Shown: positions 34,213 to 43,970, counted from the stretch's first letter. The stretch: DNA of 64,000 bases from Planctomycetota bacterium (GCA_019636275.1 JAHBXY010000020.1:1-64000), one strand, 5' to 3'. Numbers and translations: made by a program. The notes: generated by a model from the sequence alone, not told the origin.

Positions 34213-37200
34213 CGACCACCCTCCTGGCCGCCCCGGCCACCTTCACCGCCGCCCTGCTCGCCCCCGCCGCCGCCCCCGGCCGCCTGACCGGCCGCGTCGG
34301 AAAGCGACTTGTTGAGCTCCTCGAGGAGCCCGCGGATGTTGCCCTGCGCCGCCGTGAGCCGCTGCAGCAGCCGCCGCTGCAGCGGGTTCAGCTCGTCCTG
34401 GCCCGAGGCCTTCACGGCGTCGAACAGGTTGCGCGTGCGCGAGTTCACGTCGAGCTGCATCTCGCGCAGCATCTTCAGCTCGGCCAGCGGCGGCACCAGG
34501 CGCCGCTGCGGCTGCCCCTGCTGCTGCTGCTCGCCGTTCTGCTCCTGCTTCTGCTGCTCCTCGCGGCGCTTGAGCTCGCGGTCCAGCGCCTTGCGCAGGT
34601 TCGTCAGCCGCGCCAGCACGTCGCGCTCGAGCTCCTGCGTCGCCGGGCCCGGGTCGAACTCGTAGAGGCGCGACTGGACGTCCTTGATGTCGATCGCCGC
34701 CTGCCGGAGCTGGAAGGCGTACACGTGCGCCTGCTCCTTCTCCAGCATGTCCTGGACCTTCTTGACCTCCTCCAGGACGCGGTCCTCGACGCGCGCCAGC
34801 CCGCGCAGCTCCTGCTTCTGGGCCCGGCTCAGCGACGACCCGGCCGCCGCGATCTCGCGCGTCTTCCGGTTGACCTCCTCCTGGATGCGGATCGACTCGT
34901 CGAGCATCTCGCGCATGGAGTAGAGCTGCTGCTCCTGCTGGAGCTGCGCGTACTCCTGCTCCTGCTTCTCGAGCTCCTGGCGGGCCTGCTGCAGGTCCTC
35001 GAGGGCCTGCTCCTGGTCCTCCTCGGCCTGGTCCTCGTCGCCCTGCTGCATGTTCTGGCCGGCCTGCTGCTGCGACTGCGCCGACCGGCGCGCCGCCTCG
35101 GCCGCCCGCCGCCGCGCCTGCTGCTCGGCCCGGTCGGCCTGCTCGGCGCTCCGCTCGAGCTGCTCGGCCAGCTCGCGCGTCTTCTTCTCGTTCTCCTCCT
35201 GCTCGCGGCGCAGGCGCTCGAGGTCGCGCGACTTCAGCCGCTCGAGCAGGCGCTTCTCCGCCTCCTGCAGCTTCTGCTCGGCCTGCGCCAGCTGCCGCTC
35301 GGCCTCCTGCTGCTGCTGCCGGCCGGCCTGCTGCTGGCCGTCCGCCAGCTGCCGCGCCGCCTCGGCCATGCGCTCCTGCGCCTTGTCGAGCGCCGCCGCC
35401 GCGTCACGCGCCTGCTCGGCCTGCTTCGCGTCCTTCTCGGCCTGCGCCTGCTTGTCGGCCAGGTCCTTCAGCATGGCCTCGAGCTTCTCGGCCTCGCGCT
35501 CCAGCCGCGCCTGCTCGAGCGCCTCCTGCTGGCCGGTCGTGCGCTGGGCCATGTCGCGCCGGCGCTCCTCGAGCGCCTGCCGCGCCTGCGCCAGCCGCTC
35601 CTGCGCCTCCTGCGCCTGCCGCTGGGCCTCCTGCGTCTGCTGCGCCTGCTGGCCGCCCTGCTGCTGCTGGCCGCCCTGCTGCTGCTGACCGCCCTGCTGC
35701 TGCTGACCGCCCTGCTGCTGCTGACCGCCCTGCTGCTGCTGGCCGCCCTGCTGCTGCTGGCCGCCCTGCTGCTGCTGGCCGCCCTGCTGCTGCTGGCCGC
35801 CCTGCTGCTGCTGGCCGCCCTGCTGCTGCTGGCCGCCCTGCTGCTGCTGACCGCCCTGCTGCTGCTGACCGCCCTGCGCCTGGGCCGCCTGGGCCGCGCG
35901 CTCGAACGCCTGCTGGGCGCGGGAGGCGGCCTCGGCCGCCGCCTTCACATCCTGCGCCGCCTGGGCCAGGGCCTGCGCGTCCTTGTCGCCGGTGGCCTGC
36001 TCGGCCATGCGCGCGATCGCGTCGAGCTCGCTGCCCAGCTCGGCCGCCTTCTCGGCGACGTCCATCTCCTGGCGCGAGGCCTCCTGCAGGCGCGGCGCCG
36101 ACCGCTCCGCCAGCCGCTGCCGGGCCTGACCCAGCCGCTCGCGCGCCTCCGCCAGGCGCTGCTCGGCCTGGTCCTGCGCCTTGCCGGCCTCCTCGGGCGA
36201 GGCGCCCTGCGCCGCGCGCTGGAGCGCCTGCTCGGCCTGCTTCATCGCCTCGCGCGCCTGCTCGACCGCCTGCCGCGCCCGGTCGGCCTGCGCCTTCTCG
36301 GCGTCGCTCAGGTCACGCGCCTGCCCCGCCCGCTGCAGGGCCGCCTCGAGCTGCTCCGCCCGGCGCGAGGCCTGCGCCTGGGCCTGAGCCAGCGCCTGCG
36401 CCCGCTCCTTGGCCTCCTGCTGGCCCTGCTGCGGCTGACCCTGCTGGCCCTGCTGCGGCTGACCCTGCTGGCCCTGCTGCGGCTGACCCTGCTGGCCCTG
36501 CTGCGGCTGACCCTGCTGGCCCTGCTGCGGCTGACCCTGCTGGCCCTGCTGCGGCTGGCCCTGCTGGCCCTGCTGCGGCTGACCCTGCTGGCCCTGCTGC
36601 GGCTGGCCCTGCTGGCCCTGCTGCGGCTGACCCTGCTGGGGCTGGCCCTGCTGGCCCTGCTGCGGCTGACCCTGCTGGCCCTGCTGCGGCTGACCCTGCT
36701 GGCCCTGCTGCGGCTGGCCCTGCTGCGGCTGACCCTGCTGCTGCAGGCGCTCGGTCTCGCGCGAGACCGACTCCTGCAGGGCGATCACCTGGTCGAGGTC
36801 GGCCGCGGCGCGGGCCATGGCCTCGGCGCCCTCGGCGCCCATCTCGCCGCGCCCGACCTGCTGCTGCGCCTGCTCGAGCGCCCGCGCCTGGTCGGCCGCC
36901 CGCGCCACCCGCTCGGCGAGCTGCACCTGCCGCTGCCGGTCCATGCGGCCCTGGCGGAGCTGCTCCTGCGCCTCGCGCAGCTTCTGCACCTGCGCCCGCG
37001 CCTGCTCGACCGACTCGAGCTGCTGCTTGCGCTCGCCCTCGCCCTGCAGCTCGCGGTTGAGCTGCTCCTGGCGCTGCTCGAGGTCCCGGATCTGCGCGAT
37101 GTCCGCGAGGAGCTGCTCGCGCTTCCCGTCGACGTCCTTGACCTGCTCCCCGCGCCGCTGCCCCTCGAGGATCTGCAGGAGCACCTCGAGGTGCTTCTTG

Positions 37201-37571
37201 ACCGACTCCTGGCCCTCGAGCGCGGCGAGCGTGTTGCGCTGCCGCAGGAGGTCGACGACCTTGGCCATGTCCTCGCGCACCAGCCGCTCGCGCACCGCCT
37301 GGTAGGCGGCCTCGAGGCGCGCCGCCTGCTCGGGCTGGCGCTCGCGCAGGCGGTCGGCCAGCGTGCGCATCTTCTCGTCGAGCCGCTCGAGCCCGCTGAG
37401 CACGTTCTGCTGCTCGTCGGCCAGCGCGTCGGGGGTGGGGGCGCCCTCCTGGGCCCATACGCCGCCCCAGCCCAGCGCCACCGCGCCGCCGAGGATGACC
37501 CCCGCCGCGCGCGTGGTCGCGCGGGCCGGGGACCGCCTGCCTGTCCTGCCCGAGTGGTTCGCCGGCGCCAT
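34209..37571 (-). CDS. Large exported coiled-coil protein with Gln-rich tandem repeats
   Basis: 1120 residues. A signal-like segment (GVILGGAVALGWGGVWAQEG) precedes long heptad coiled coils rich in Ala, Glu, Arg and Gln. Two low-complexity blocks interrupt them: about 13 units of GQPQQGQQ-type repeat (36417-36745) and about 12 units of GGQQQQ (35647-35877). The last 300 residues are a more regular helical bundle (VQSRLYEFDPGPATQELERD; ELKMLREMQLDVNSRTRNLF). In planctomycetes, long Gln/coiled-coil proteins of this kind follow DUF4175-like genes in MoxR-VWA clusters; function is unknown. Repeat copy number may be unstable. Stop overlaps the next gene. Confidence 0.75.
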   Translation of the reverse strand: MAPANHSGRTGRRSPARATTRAAGVILGGAVALGWGGVWAQEGAPTPDALADEQQNVLSGLERLDEKMRTLADRLRERQPEQAARLEAAYQAVRERLVREDMAKVVDLLRQRNTLAALEGQESVKKHLEVLLQILEGQRRGEQVKDVDGKREQLLADIAQIRDLEQRQEQLNRELQGEGERKQQLESVEQARAQVQKLREAQEQLRQGRMDRQRQVQLAERVARAADQARALEQAQQQVGRGEMGAEGAEAMARAAADLDQVIALQESVSRETERLQQQGQPQQGQPQQGQQGQPQQGQQGQPQQGQQGQPQQGQPQQGQQGQPQQGQQGQPQQGQQGQPQQGQQGQPQQGQQGQPQQGQQGQPQQGQQGQPQQGQQGQPQQGQQEAKERAQALAQAQAQASRRAEQLEAALQRAGQARDLSDAEKAQADRARQAVEQAREAMKQAEQALQRAAQGASPEEAGKAQDQAEQRLAEARERLGQARQRLAERSAPRLQEASRQEMDVAEKAAELGSELDAIARMAEQATGDKDAQALAQAAQDVKAAAEAASRAQQAFERAAQAAQAQGGQQQQGGQQQQGGQQQQGGQQQQGGQQQQGGQQQQGGQQQQGGQQQQGGQQQQGGQQQQGGQQQQGGQQQQGGQQAQQTQEAQRQAQEAQERLAQARQALEERRRDMAQRTTGQQEALEQARLEREAEKLEAMLKDLADKQAQAEKDAKQAEQARDAAAALDKAQERMAEAARQLADGQQQAGRQQQQEAERQLAQAEQKLQEAEKRLLERLKSRDLERLRREQEENEKKTRELAEQLERSAEQADRAEQQARRRAAEAARRSAQSQQQAGQNMQQGDEDQAEEDQEQALEDLQQARQELEKQEQEYAQLQQEQQLYSMREMLDESIRIQEEVNRKTREIAAAGSSLSRAQKQELRGLARVEDRVLEEVKKVQDMLEKEQAHVYAFQLRQAAIDIKDVQSRLYEFDPGPATQELERDVLARLTNLRKALDRELKRREEQQKQEQNGEQQQQGQPQRRLVPPLAELKMLREMQLDVNSRTRNLFDAVKASGQDELNPLQRRLLQRLTAAQGNIRGLLEELNKSLSDAAGQAAGGGGGGEQGGGEGGRGGQEGGR
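35647..35877 (-). repeat. 18-bp coding repeat (Gly-Gly-Gln4)
   Basis: About 12-13 copies of an 18-bp unit encoding GGQQQQ in the large coiled-coil protein. Codons vary little (CAG, GGC/GGT), so slippage or unequal crossover is a plausible source of length variation. Confidence 0.85.
36417..36745 (-). repeat. 24-bp coding repeat (Gly-Gln-Pro-Gln-Gln-Gly-Gln-Gln)
   Basis: About 13-14 units of a 24-bp repeat, with a few 15-bp variants that keep the frame, inside the same coiled-coil protein. Confidence 0.85.
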
Positions 37572-37689
37572 GTGGCCTCCCGTCTCCGTCTCCCGACCCG
37601 TTCGACGTCCGACCCGGCCTGGCGGGTCTAACGCGCCGCGTCGAGCTCAGATTGCCCGAAGTAGTCGCACCTGATCGCAGACCGCTGGT

Positions 37690-37838
37690 GAGCCGCCCCC
37701 CGATCGGAGCAGCACGCAAGGCGAGGACGCGGAGGCCGAGGCGAGGAGGCGCGCGCGCGGGCGACGTCGTATCGGTATACTTCGAGCCCGCGCGCGCGCC
37801 GCCTCGCCCGGCATCCGCGGCCGCAGCCGTCGAGCACA
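37690..37838 (-). repeat. Dispersed GC-rich hairpin repeat, inverted copy
   Basis: Reverse complement of the element at 5681-5972. Read on the minus strand it begins TGTGCTCGACGGCTGCGG just 2-3 nt after the TAA stop at 37841, with the same GC-rich arms (GGCGGCGCGCGCGCGG and its partner) around a more diverged centre. It occupies most of the 269-bp gap between the DUF4175-like gene and the large Gln-rich gene. Confidence 0.8.
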
Positions 37839-37840
37839 CA

Positions 37841-40108
37841 TTACCTGTGCTCTTGCTGGGTCGCCCGGCGCGTGCCCTCGATGATCCGCTCCTCGCCGCG
37901 GTAGAGGTCCCGCAGCTCCTGGATCACCTCGGTGAAGTCGCCCCACTTGCCGATGCGCGCCGCCAGGGCGGTGATCGCGTCGATGAGCTGCTGCTGCAGG
38001 TCGGGGACTCGCCCCAGGCGCGTGCGCACGCGGTCGTCGAGCCGCGCCACCGCCCGCGCGTCCTCGAGCTCGCGCGAGATCACGGGCGAGCGGTCCTTGG
38101 CCAGGTCGCGCACGGCCACCGACAGCTCCTCGACCAGCGCCGCCGCCGCCGCGTCGTCGAGGCGGTTCAGCGCCCGCTCGGCCGCGATGTCGGTGAGCTC
38201 GTTGAGCACGTCCTCCAGGCGCACCGTCACCCGGCGCTGGTCCTGGTCGAGGCGGTGCAGGCGCCGCTTGTCGTCGTCGGTGAGCACGTCCTTCGGGCCC
38301 AGCTCGCCCACGAAGGCCAGCGTGGCCGTGCGGACCTCGGTCTCCTCGCGCGCCGCCGCCTCGAGCCGCTCCTTGAGCGCCTGCAGGCGGTCCTGCAGGA
38401 TCCGCTCCAGGTCCTCCGGGCGCACGACCTGCACCTCGAACGCGCGCGACTCCGCCGTGCGCAGGGCCTCGTCGATGTTGTGGTCGGTGGCCACGGCCAC
38501 GTAGCGCAGGAGGTCGCCCGGCTGCAGCCGCAGGTCGGCCATGTCGAGCTGCCAGGGGAGCTTGACCTGCCGCGGGTTGGGCGTCGTCAGCGGCAGCGCG
38601 ATGCGCTCCTCGCCGCGCTGCGCGCCCTCGCGCTCCGTGCGGTGGTGCAGGGCCAGCGACTGGAGCCCGTAGTCGTCGGCCGCCTCGATCACCAGCGGCA
38701 GCTTGGCCTGCGGGGTGACCTGCTTGCGCCGGCCGGGCACCGGGATCTGCACGCGCGGCCGCTGGTCGGCCAGCGCCGTGACGGTGAACACGACCGGCTT
38801 GGCCCCGTGGTTGTAGCTGCGGCCGTCGGGCTCCCGCGCCAGGAGCTCGTGGTAGAAGCGCACGTCCCGGTTGACGTGGAACCGGCCGACGAGCACGCGC
38901 CGCCCGTCCTCCGCCCCGAGCTTGAGCCGCGCCAGCGCCGCGCCGACCGCCGACCACTCGCCGCCGTCGGCCATGGCGTCGGCCTTGATGTCGGCCAGGA
39001 ACGTCGGCTTCGGCCCCACCTCCGCCTCGGGCGCCTCGGCGTCGCCGCGGGCGCGCCGCGCGCGCTCGTACTCCAGCCGCAGGGCGGCCTCCTCGAGCGG
39101 CTTGTTGGCCACGACGACGTAGGTGACCTCGGTCCCGACGGGCACCTGCAGGTCGGGCTGGGTCACCGCCTCGGCGGGCTTCCCGGTGTACTCGGGGTAG
39201 CGGAGGAAGAACTCGTAGCCCTCGACCCGCGGGCGCTGCACGACGCGCACGGCGAAGGGCGGCGTGACGACGTCGTTCTTCTCGTCCTCGAACCAGAAGG
39301 TGAAGGGCTCGGTGATGTTCTGGTACGACTTCTTGTAGAGGAGGCCGTCGGCGCTGCGCACCTCGCGCTCCTCGAGCCGCGCGTCGCCGAAGCGCGTGCG
39401 GACGGTGAGCTTGTCGATCAGGTGCGCGCCCTCGAGCACGCGCACGTCGACGGTCAGGTCGTCGCCCTTGGCCACGGCCACGTCCTGCCCCTCGAGCAGC
39501 ACGTGCAGCTTCACCAGCTTGGGGTAGGCGGCCAGCCAGTCGCCCAGGACCACGCGCCGGTAGAAGGTGTCGGCGTAGGCGGCGACCGTCGGGTTGCTCA
39601 TGAGGAGCCCGCCGAGGCCCATGAAGGCCGCGATCAGCACCCAGAGCGGGATCAGCGGGCCCGTGCGCACGACGCGGCCGAAGTCGACGCCGTCGACCTG
39701 CCGGGCGGTGCGGTCGATCGTCGAGCGGATGAGCGCGCGGCTGGTGTAGAGGTCGGGCGCGTCGAGCTGCCGCGCGAGCTGCACCGTGCTCACGAGCGAG
39801 TCGCGCAGCGCCGGGTGCTCGCGCTCGACGAGCAGCGCCACGTCGTCGTCCGAGAGCGGGCGCCGGATCGGCTTGGTCAGGAAGACCGTGACCGCCGCCG
39901 CCGCCAGGAGGGCCACGAACAGCGCGAACGCGCGCAGGACGCCCAGCGGCGGCTCGAGCGCCGTGTCGAGCATGAACAGCACGATCAGGGCGACGGACGC
40001 GGCGAGGACCGCGCGCGCGAGCCCGAGGGCCAGGTCGACCGTCCGCAGGCGGACCCGCGCCGAGGAGAGCTTCTGCCGGATCGGCCCCGGCAGGGTGGAG
40101 GTGGACAT
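37841..40108 (-). CDS. DUF4175-like membrane protein
   Basis: 755 residues. Two N-terminal membrane helices (GLARAVLAASVALIVLFMLD; ALFVALLAAAAVTVFLTKPI) and a third near 170 (GPLIPLWVLIAAFMGLGGLL) are followed by a large external beta-rich part, including several Ig-like stretches (LHVLLEGQDVAVAKGDDLTV; EGYEFFLRYPEYTGKPAEAV), and a helical C-terminus with the family's coiled-coil character. The order resembles DUF4175 proteins that accompany MoxR/VWA genes in planctomycetes and alphaproteobacteria. Its stop abuts the dispersed hairpin repeat. Function unknown; envelope scaffold or sensor is a guess. Confidence 0.7.
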   Translation of the reverse strand: MSTSTLPGPIRQKLSSARVRLRTVDLALGLARAVLAASVALIVLFMLDTALEPPLGVLRAFALFVALLAAAAVTVFLTKPIRRPLSDDDVALLVEREHPALRDSLVSTVQLARQLDAPDLYTSRALIRSTIDRTARQVDGVDFGRVVRTGPLIPLWVLIAAFMGLGGLLMSNPTVAAYADTFYRRVVLGDWLAAYPKLVKLHVLLEGQDVAVAKGDDLTVDVRVLEGAHLIDKLTVRTRFGDARLEEREVRSADGLLYKKSYQNITEPFTFWFEDEKNDVVTPPFAVRVVQRPRVEGYEFFLRYPEYTGKPAEAVTQPDLQVPVGTEVTYVVVANKPLEEAALRLEYERARRARGDAEAPEAEVGPKPTFLADIKADAMADGGEWSAVGAALARLKLGAEDGRRVLVGRFHVNRDVRFYHELLAREPDGRSYNHGAKPVVFTVTALADQRPRVQIPVPGRRKQVTPQAKLPLVIEAADDYGLQSLALHHRTEREGAQRGEERIALPLTTPNPRQVKLPWQLDMADLRLQPGDLLRYVAVATDHNIDEALRTAESRAFEVQVVRPEDLERILQDRLQALKERLEAAAREETEVRTATLAFVGELGPKDVLTDDDKRRLHRLDQDQRRVTVRLEDVLNELTDIAAERALNRLDDAAAAALVEELSVAVRDLAKDRSPVISRELEDARAVARLDDRVRTRLGRVPDLQQQLIDAITALAARIGKWGDFTEVIQELRDLYRGEERIIEGTRRATQQEHR

Positions 40109-40174
40109 CGAAGCTCCTGGTCGCGCGCGACCTCGCGCGCGGGCGTTGGGCCGGCGGCCCGGCTGGGGGTCCGG

Positions 40175-41320
40175 CTAGCGCTCGAAGATCGGCAGGTAGC
40201 GGTACGGGATCTGGAGGATGATGCAGGCCATCGACGTGGCGTAGTTCGGACCCACGAGGTCCTGCCAGCGGCCGTCGGGCTTCTGGCCGGCCACGATCTC
40301 GTCGCGGAGCGACGGGAACCACTGCGACCAGTACGGCTCGCCGGCCTGGAAGAAGGCCTGAACGGCGTAGTAGTGGCCGTAGAAGTAGTCGAACGTGTCG
40401 TCCATGTCGCGGGCGCGCGGCCGCTGCTTGGGGTCGAAGAGGAAGCGCAGCCCGCCGCGGATCTCGGGGCCGTCGTACTCGCCCGCGCCGTAGAGCGCCG
40501 TCACGCCGGCGCCCGTGAGGGCGAACGAGGTGCGCGACGGGCGCAGGGGGAAGTTCTCGTGCACCTGGTACCAGAACCCGCCCGGCTGGTTCTGGAAGCT
40601 GGCCGCCTGGCCCACGTAGCTGCGCTTCACGTAGCTCATGGCGGCCTCGATCGTCTCGCGGGGCACCTGCACGCCGACGTTGTTGGCCGCGCGCAGCGCC
40701 TGGACCTGGCACACCGTGATGGAGATGTCAGAGTCCTTGGCGCCCGGCTGATAGCGCCAGCCGCCCTGCTCGTTCTGCGAGGTCACGATCAGCCGCGCCG
40801 AGCGGCGCAGGGCCTGGAGCACGTCCTGAGACGGCGCCATGCCGTAGACCTCCGCCAGGAACAGCGTGGCGAAGGCGTGGCTGTACATGCGCGAGTCCTG
40901 GTTCGTGATGAACCCCTGCGCGTTGACGCAGCTCTTCACGAAGTCGACGCACCCCTGCACCTGCCGCCCGTAGGGGCCGCGGCCGGGGGTGCTGCCGTTG
41001 GAGAGGAACGCCATGCCCGCCAGCGCCGTCACGCCCACGTGCGGGCCGACGGTCGCCAGGTAGGTGTTGTTGACCTTGCGCCCGATCCCGTCGACGTAGG
41101 CGCCGTTGGGCTCCTGCCGCCGGGCCAGGAAGTCGAGGCCGCGCTGGATGGCCCGGCGCGCGCGCGCGTCGACCTCGCCCTCGGCGCCCGGCCGGCCGCG
41201 CTCGGCCGGCGGCGCCCCGTCGCGCCCCTGCGCCCGCCCGGTCGCGGGGGCGAACCCCACGCCGACGGCGGCCGCCACGCCGATGGAGGCGGCGACCGCC
41301 GCCCGACGACGACCCCTCAT
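40175..41320 (-). CDS. Prenyltransferase / squalene-oxidase-repeat protein, exported
   Basis: 381 residues. A signal peptide (AVAASIGVAAAVGVGFAPAT) is followed by alpha-toroid repeats: ALDFLARRQ-like RGLDFLARRQEPNGAYVDG, VTSQNEQGGWRYQPGAKDSD, SYVKRSYVGQAASFQNQPGG and FQAGEPYWSQWFPSLRDEIV. The QxxxxGxW-type repeats match terpenoid cyclase/prenyltransferase barrels. No DxDD cyclase motif was found in the expected place, so it is probably not a squalene cyclase; exported homologues in planctomycetes are uncharacterised. GGAGG upstream fixes ATG 41320. It lies between the PQQ-like and DUF4175-like genes. Confidence 0.8.
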   Translation of the reverse strand: MRGRRRAAVAASIGVAAAVGVGFAPATGRAQGRDGAPPAERGRPGAEGEVDARARRAIQRGLDFLARRQEPNGAYVDGIGRKVNNTYLATVGPHVGVTALAGMAFLSNGSTPGRGPYGRQVQGCVDFVKSCVNAQGFITNQDSRMYSHAFATLFLAEVYGMAPSQDVLQALRRSARLIVTSQNEQGGWRYQPGAKDSDISITVCQVQALRAANNVGVQVPRETIEAAMSYVKRSYVGQAASFQNQPGGFWYQVHENFPLRPSRTSFALTGAGVTALYGAGEYDGPEIRGGLRFLFDPKQRPRARDMDDTFDYFYGHYYAVQAFFQAGEPYWSQWFPSLRDEIVAGQKPDGRWQDLVGPNYATSMACIILQIPYRYLPIFER

Positions 41321-41373
41321 GCGAGCCTCCCTGTCCAGGAACATGGGTTCACGACCCGGCGCGGCGCGGCGGC

Positions 41374-43527
41374 TCAAAAGTCCTGCCCCCGCGGCGGCGC
41401 GGGCGGCGCCGCCGCACCGCCCAGGCGGTGCACGGCCACCGCCCCGTTGCCGGTGACGAGCGCGTGCCCGCCGACGAGGACGACGTTGCCCGTCGTCCCG
41501 ACCGTGATGTTGCCCAGGCGCTTGCCCGTCTCGACCTCGAAGAGGAGGACCTCGTTGCGGTCGACGGGCACGAGCGCCACGCCCTGCGCGATGCACCCGC
41601 GGCCGGCGACGACGCGCCCGCGGAGCTGGTGCGACCACAGGAGCTTGCCGCTGCGCACCGACAGGCAGCGCACCTCGCCCCCGCCGGCGACGACGACCGC
41701 CGCCTGGCGCGCCCCGGGCTCGCCCACGGCGCAGGCGCCCATGAGGTAGCGCATCTCGCCGGCCGCCGCCGACGAGCGCTGGCGCGCGTCCCACACGCGC
41801 TCGCCCGTGCGCGCGTCGAGGCCCAGGTAGCGGGGCGAGTCGAGCGGCGCGGCGACCACGACGCCGCCCTCGACGAGCGGCGCGTTGCTCTCCCACGAGA
41901 TCTGCCGCCGATCGGCGTAGTAGCCGCGCGGCGGGCGGACCTCGAGCTGCTCGTACTCGGCCACCCACAGCGGGCGCCCGGTGATCGCGTCGAGCGCGGC
42001 CACGCAGCCGAACGAGGTCGCGTGGTAGACCACCCCGTCGCTCACGGCCAGCGGCGTGCACAGCGGCTCGGTCGCCTGCTCGCCGAACATGGTCTGCTCG
42101 ACCTGCCCGCTGACGACCCACGTGTCCCACAGGCGCTCGCCCGTGCGCGCGTCGAAGGCCGCCACGTGGCTGTTGACGAAGCCCTCGATCGAGAACGCCG
42201 GCGCGAAGACCACGCCCTCGACCGTCGTCGGCGGGGCGGGGAAGCTCCAGCGCTCGAGCGGCGTGCCGGCCAGCGTCTGGGCGTGGTTCCAGGCCCAGCG
42301 CCAGCCGCTCAGGTCGAACCCGGCCAGCTTGCGCAGCGGGATGCGCACCTTGATCGGGATCCCGCGGTACTGCTGGTCGCGCAGCACCTCGTTCACGAGC
42401 GGTACGACGAGCATGTCCTGCTCGATCGCGCCGCCGAACTGCACGCGCTCGTTGTCGTCGACGAACGGCGGCCCGACGCGCGGGATCCGCGGCCCCTCCT
42501 CGCCGTCGGCGAGGTCGTAGGTGAGCACCTGGTCCGCCGTGGCGACGAACACGCGCCCGTCGCGCACGAGCGGCTGGTGCCTGGCGCGCGCCGGGGTCTG
42601 GGCGACGTTGCCCGGCGTGAAGGGGCGCGCGGCGATGCGCTCGCGCTCGGCCTCGAACGTGCGCACGAAGGTCGGCGCGCCCACCTGCGGGCGCGCGTCG
42701 GTCGCCGCCCGGTTCGCCGGGTCGATGCGCACGAGGTCGAGCGACGGCCGCCCCTCGTCGCCCTTGCCGGCGCGGCGCGACTGCGCCTCGACCGCCCGGG
42801 CCACGAGCTCGTCGGTGGTCAGCGGGCGCGCCCCGAGGTGCACGCGGCCCTTCGGGTCGTCGCGCTGCAGCTCGCGCGCGAGCTCGCGCACGCGCTCGAC
42901 GCGCCCGAGCGCCATGGCGCAGATGAGGAGCTTGCGGCGCGCGCGCGGCGGGTCGGCGAGCTCGCCGCCGTGGTGGGCGAGCAGCCGCTCGAGCGTCAGC
43001 AGCGCCCGCTCGAGCTCCGCGCGCTCGAGCGCCAGGTCGGCCATGAGCTCGAGGACCTTCGGCGCGTGGCTGGAGACGGGGAACAGCTCGTAGGCCCGCG
43101 CCAGGGCCCGGAACGGGTCTTTCGCCGCCCGCGCCTCGGCCATCGCCGAGCCGGCGCGGTAGTCGTAGCGCGCGCGGAAGAGCTTCAACCCCTCGGGCGG
43201 GAGGGCGCGCAGGCTGGTCATCGCCCACTCGGTGATCCCGACGTAGCGCCGGGTCACGGGGGCGCCCGGGATCGCCGGGCGGGCCGGCTCCTGCGAGGTC
43301 GCGAGCTGGTAGCCCGCGCGGCCCTGCTTGTCGGTGTCGAGGACAAGCCGGTAGAGGTCGACCGCCTCCTCCAGCTTGCCGGCCGCGCGCGCCGCGTCGG
43401 CGGCGCGCAGCATGCCCGCGAGCTCCTCCGCCAGCGGGTAGTGGAGCTGGTTGGCCGGGGACTCCTGCGCCGACACCGGGGCGACCAGGAGGCAGGCGAC
43501 CAGGAAGCCAGGGCGGAGGAGCGCCAT
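41374..43527 (-). CDS. Exported PQQ-like beta-propeller protein
   Basis: 717 residues. Signal peptide RPGFLVACLLVAPVSAQ at the N-terminus, then about 270 residues of TPR-like helices (KLEEAVDLYRLVLDTDKQGR; ALERAELERALLTLERLLAH) and a C-terminal seven- or eight-bladed propeller with repeats such as AAFDARTGERLWDTWVV, AALDAITGRPLWVAEYEQ and LGLDARTGERVWDARQRS (the A-x-D-x-x-T-G-x-x-x-W motif). No catalytic or PQQ-binding set is evident; these usually act as scaffolds such as BamB-like proteins. ATG 43527 sits at the signal peptide. Located in the MoxR/VWA gene run. Confidence 0.8.
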   Translation of the reverse strand: MALLRPGFLVACLLVAPVSAQESPANQLHYPLAEELAGMLRAADAARAAGKLEEAVDLYRLVLDTDKQGRAGYQLATSQEPARPAIPGAPVTRRYVGITEWAMTSLRALPPEGLKLFRARYDYRAGSAMAEARAAKDPFRALARAYELFPVSSHAPKVLELMADLALERAELERALLTLERLLAHHGGELADPPRARRKLLICAMALGRVERVRELARELQRDDPKGRVHLGARPLTTDELVARAVEAQSRRAGKGDEGRPSLDLVRIDPANRAATDARPQVGAPTFVRTFEAERERIAARPFTPGNVAQTPARARHQPLVRDGRVFVATADQVLTYDLADGEEGPRIPRVGPPFVDDNERVQFGGAIEQDMLVVPLVNEVLRDQQYRGIPIKVRIPLRKLAGFDLSGWRWAWNHAQTLAGTPLERWSFPAPPTTVEGVVFAPAFSIEGFVNSHVAAFDARTGERLWDTWVVSGQVEQTMFGEQATEPLCTPLAVSDGVVYHATSFGCVAALDAITGRPLWVAEYEQLEVRPPRGYYADRRQISWESNAPLVEGGVVVAAPLDSPRYLGLDARTGERVWDARQRSSAAAGEMRYLMGACAVGEPGARQAAVVVAGGGEVRCLSVRSGKLLWSHQLRGRVVAGRGCIAQGVALVPVDRNEVLLFEVETGKRLGNITVGTTGNVVLVGGHALVTGNGAVAVHRLGGAAAPPAPPRGQDF

Positions 43528-43697
43528 CAGCCCGTTGGACGTCCGGCGCTGCCCGGCGGGTGTGTCGGGGTGGGCGCGGCCTTCAGCCGCGCGCCGTGAC
43601 TCGTCGGTCGGCGCTCCAGGCAAACGAGGCTTCCTCCCGCGGGGATGACCCCGGGCCATTATACGTGCCCTGGCGCGCCGTGCTGGATGCGGGCCCG

Positions 43698-43883
43698 CTA
43701 CTTCGGCCGGCTGAAGCGCACCAGCCCCAGGCGCCGCGCCGCGAGGGCCTCGAGTGACGAGGGCGTCGCCAGGCGCGCCGCCCGGCGCCGCGGCCCGAAG
43801 GTCCGCGCCACCATGGCGGCGACCGCGGACGCCGCCGGATCCGGCCGTCGGTACGGCCCCAGCTCCACCAGATAGACCATCAT
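43698..43883 (-). CDS. Possible small protein, 61 residues
   Basis: Short frame (MMVYLVELGPYRRPDPAASA at the start, basic and Ala-rich). The start has a purine-rich GGGGTGCGG upstream, and the codon use at the N-terminus fits, but no family is recognised. It lies between the PQQ-like gene and a 9-bp hairpin. Could be real or a chance frame. Confidence 0.35.
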   Translation of the reverse strand: MMVYLVELGPYRRPDPAASAVAAMVARTFGPRRRAARLATPSSLEALAARRLGLVRFSRPK

Positions 43884-43900
43884 GTCCGCACCCCAAACCC

Positions 43901-43926
43901 CTGCGGGCCGCGGAACAGGCCCGCAG
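43901..43926. terminator. 9-bp hairpin in the gap after the VWA gene
   Basis: CTGCGGGCC (43901-43909) and GGCCCGCAG (43918-43926) form a perfect stem with an 8-nt loop. Position between the VWA gene stop (44121) and the PQQ-like gene suggests a partial terminator or RNA processing site. Confidence 0.45.
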
Positions 43927-43970
43927 CCTCAAGCCTAGCCAGGGCCTGGCGGGAGTTCAAAGGGGAGGAG

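Noticed and set aside
30955..34287. A long plus-strand frame through the tandem array
   Set aside because: Repeat units of 143, 145 and 131 bp break the repeat-peptide frame, and the flanks are antisense to phoH, cdsA and the Gln-rich gene.
34725..37631. A plus-strand Leu-rich membrane-like protein of 968 residues
   Set aside because: It is the antisense reading of the Gln-rich coiled-coil gene (CAG read as CTG); the repeats create artificial LLALLRLTLL patterns.
40175..41320. Squalene-hopene cyclase
   Set aside because: It has a signal peptide, is much shorter than such cyclases, and no DxDD motif was found; only the alpha-toroid repeats are shared.
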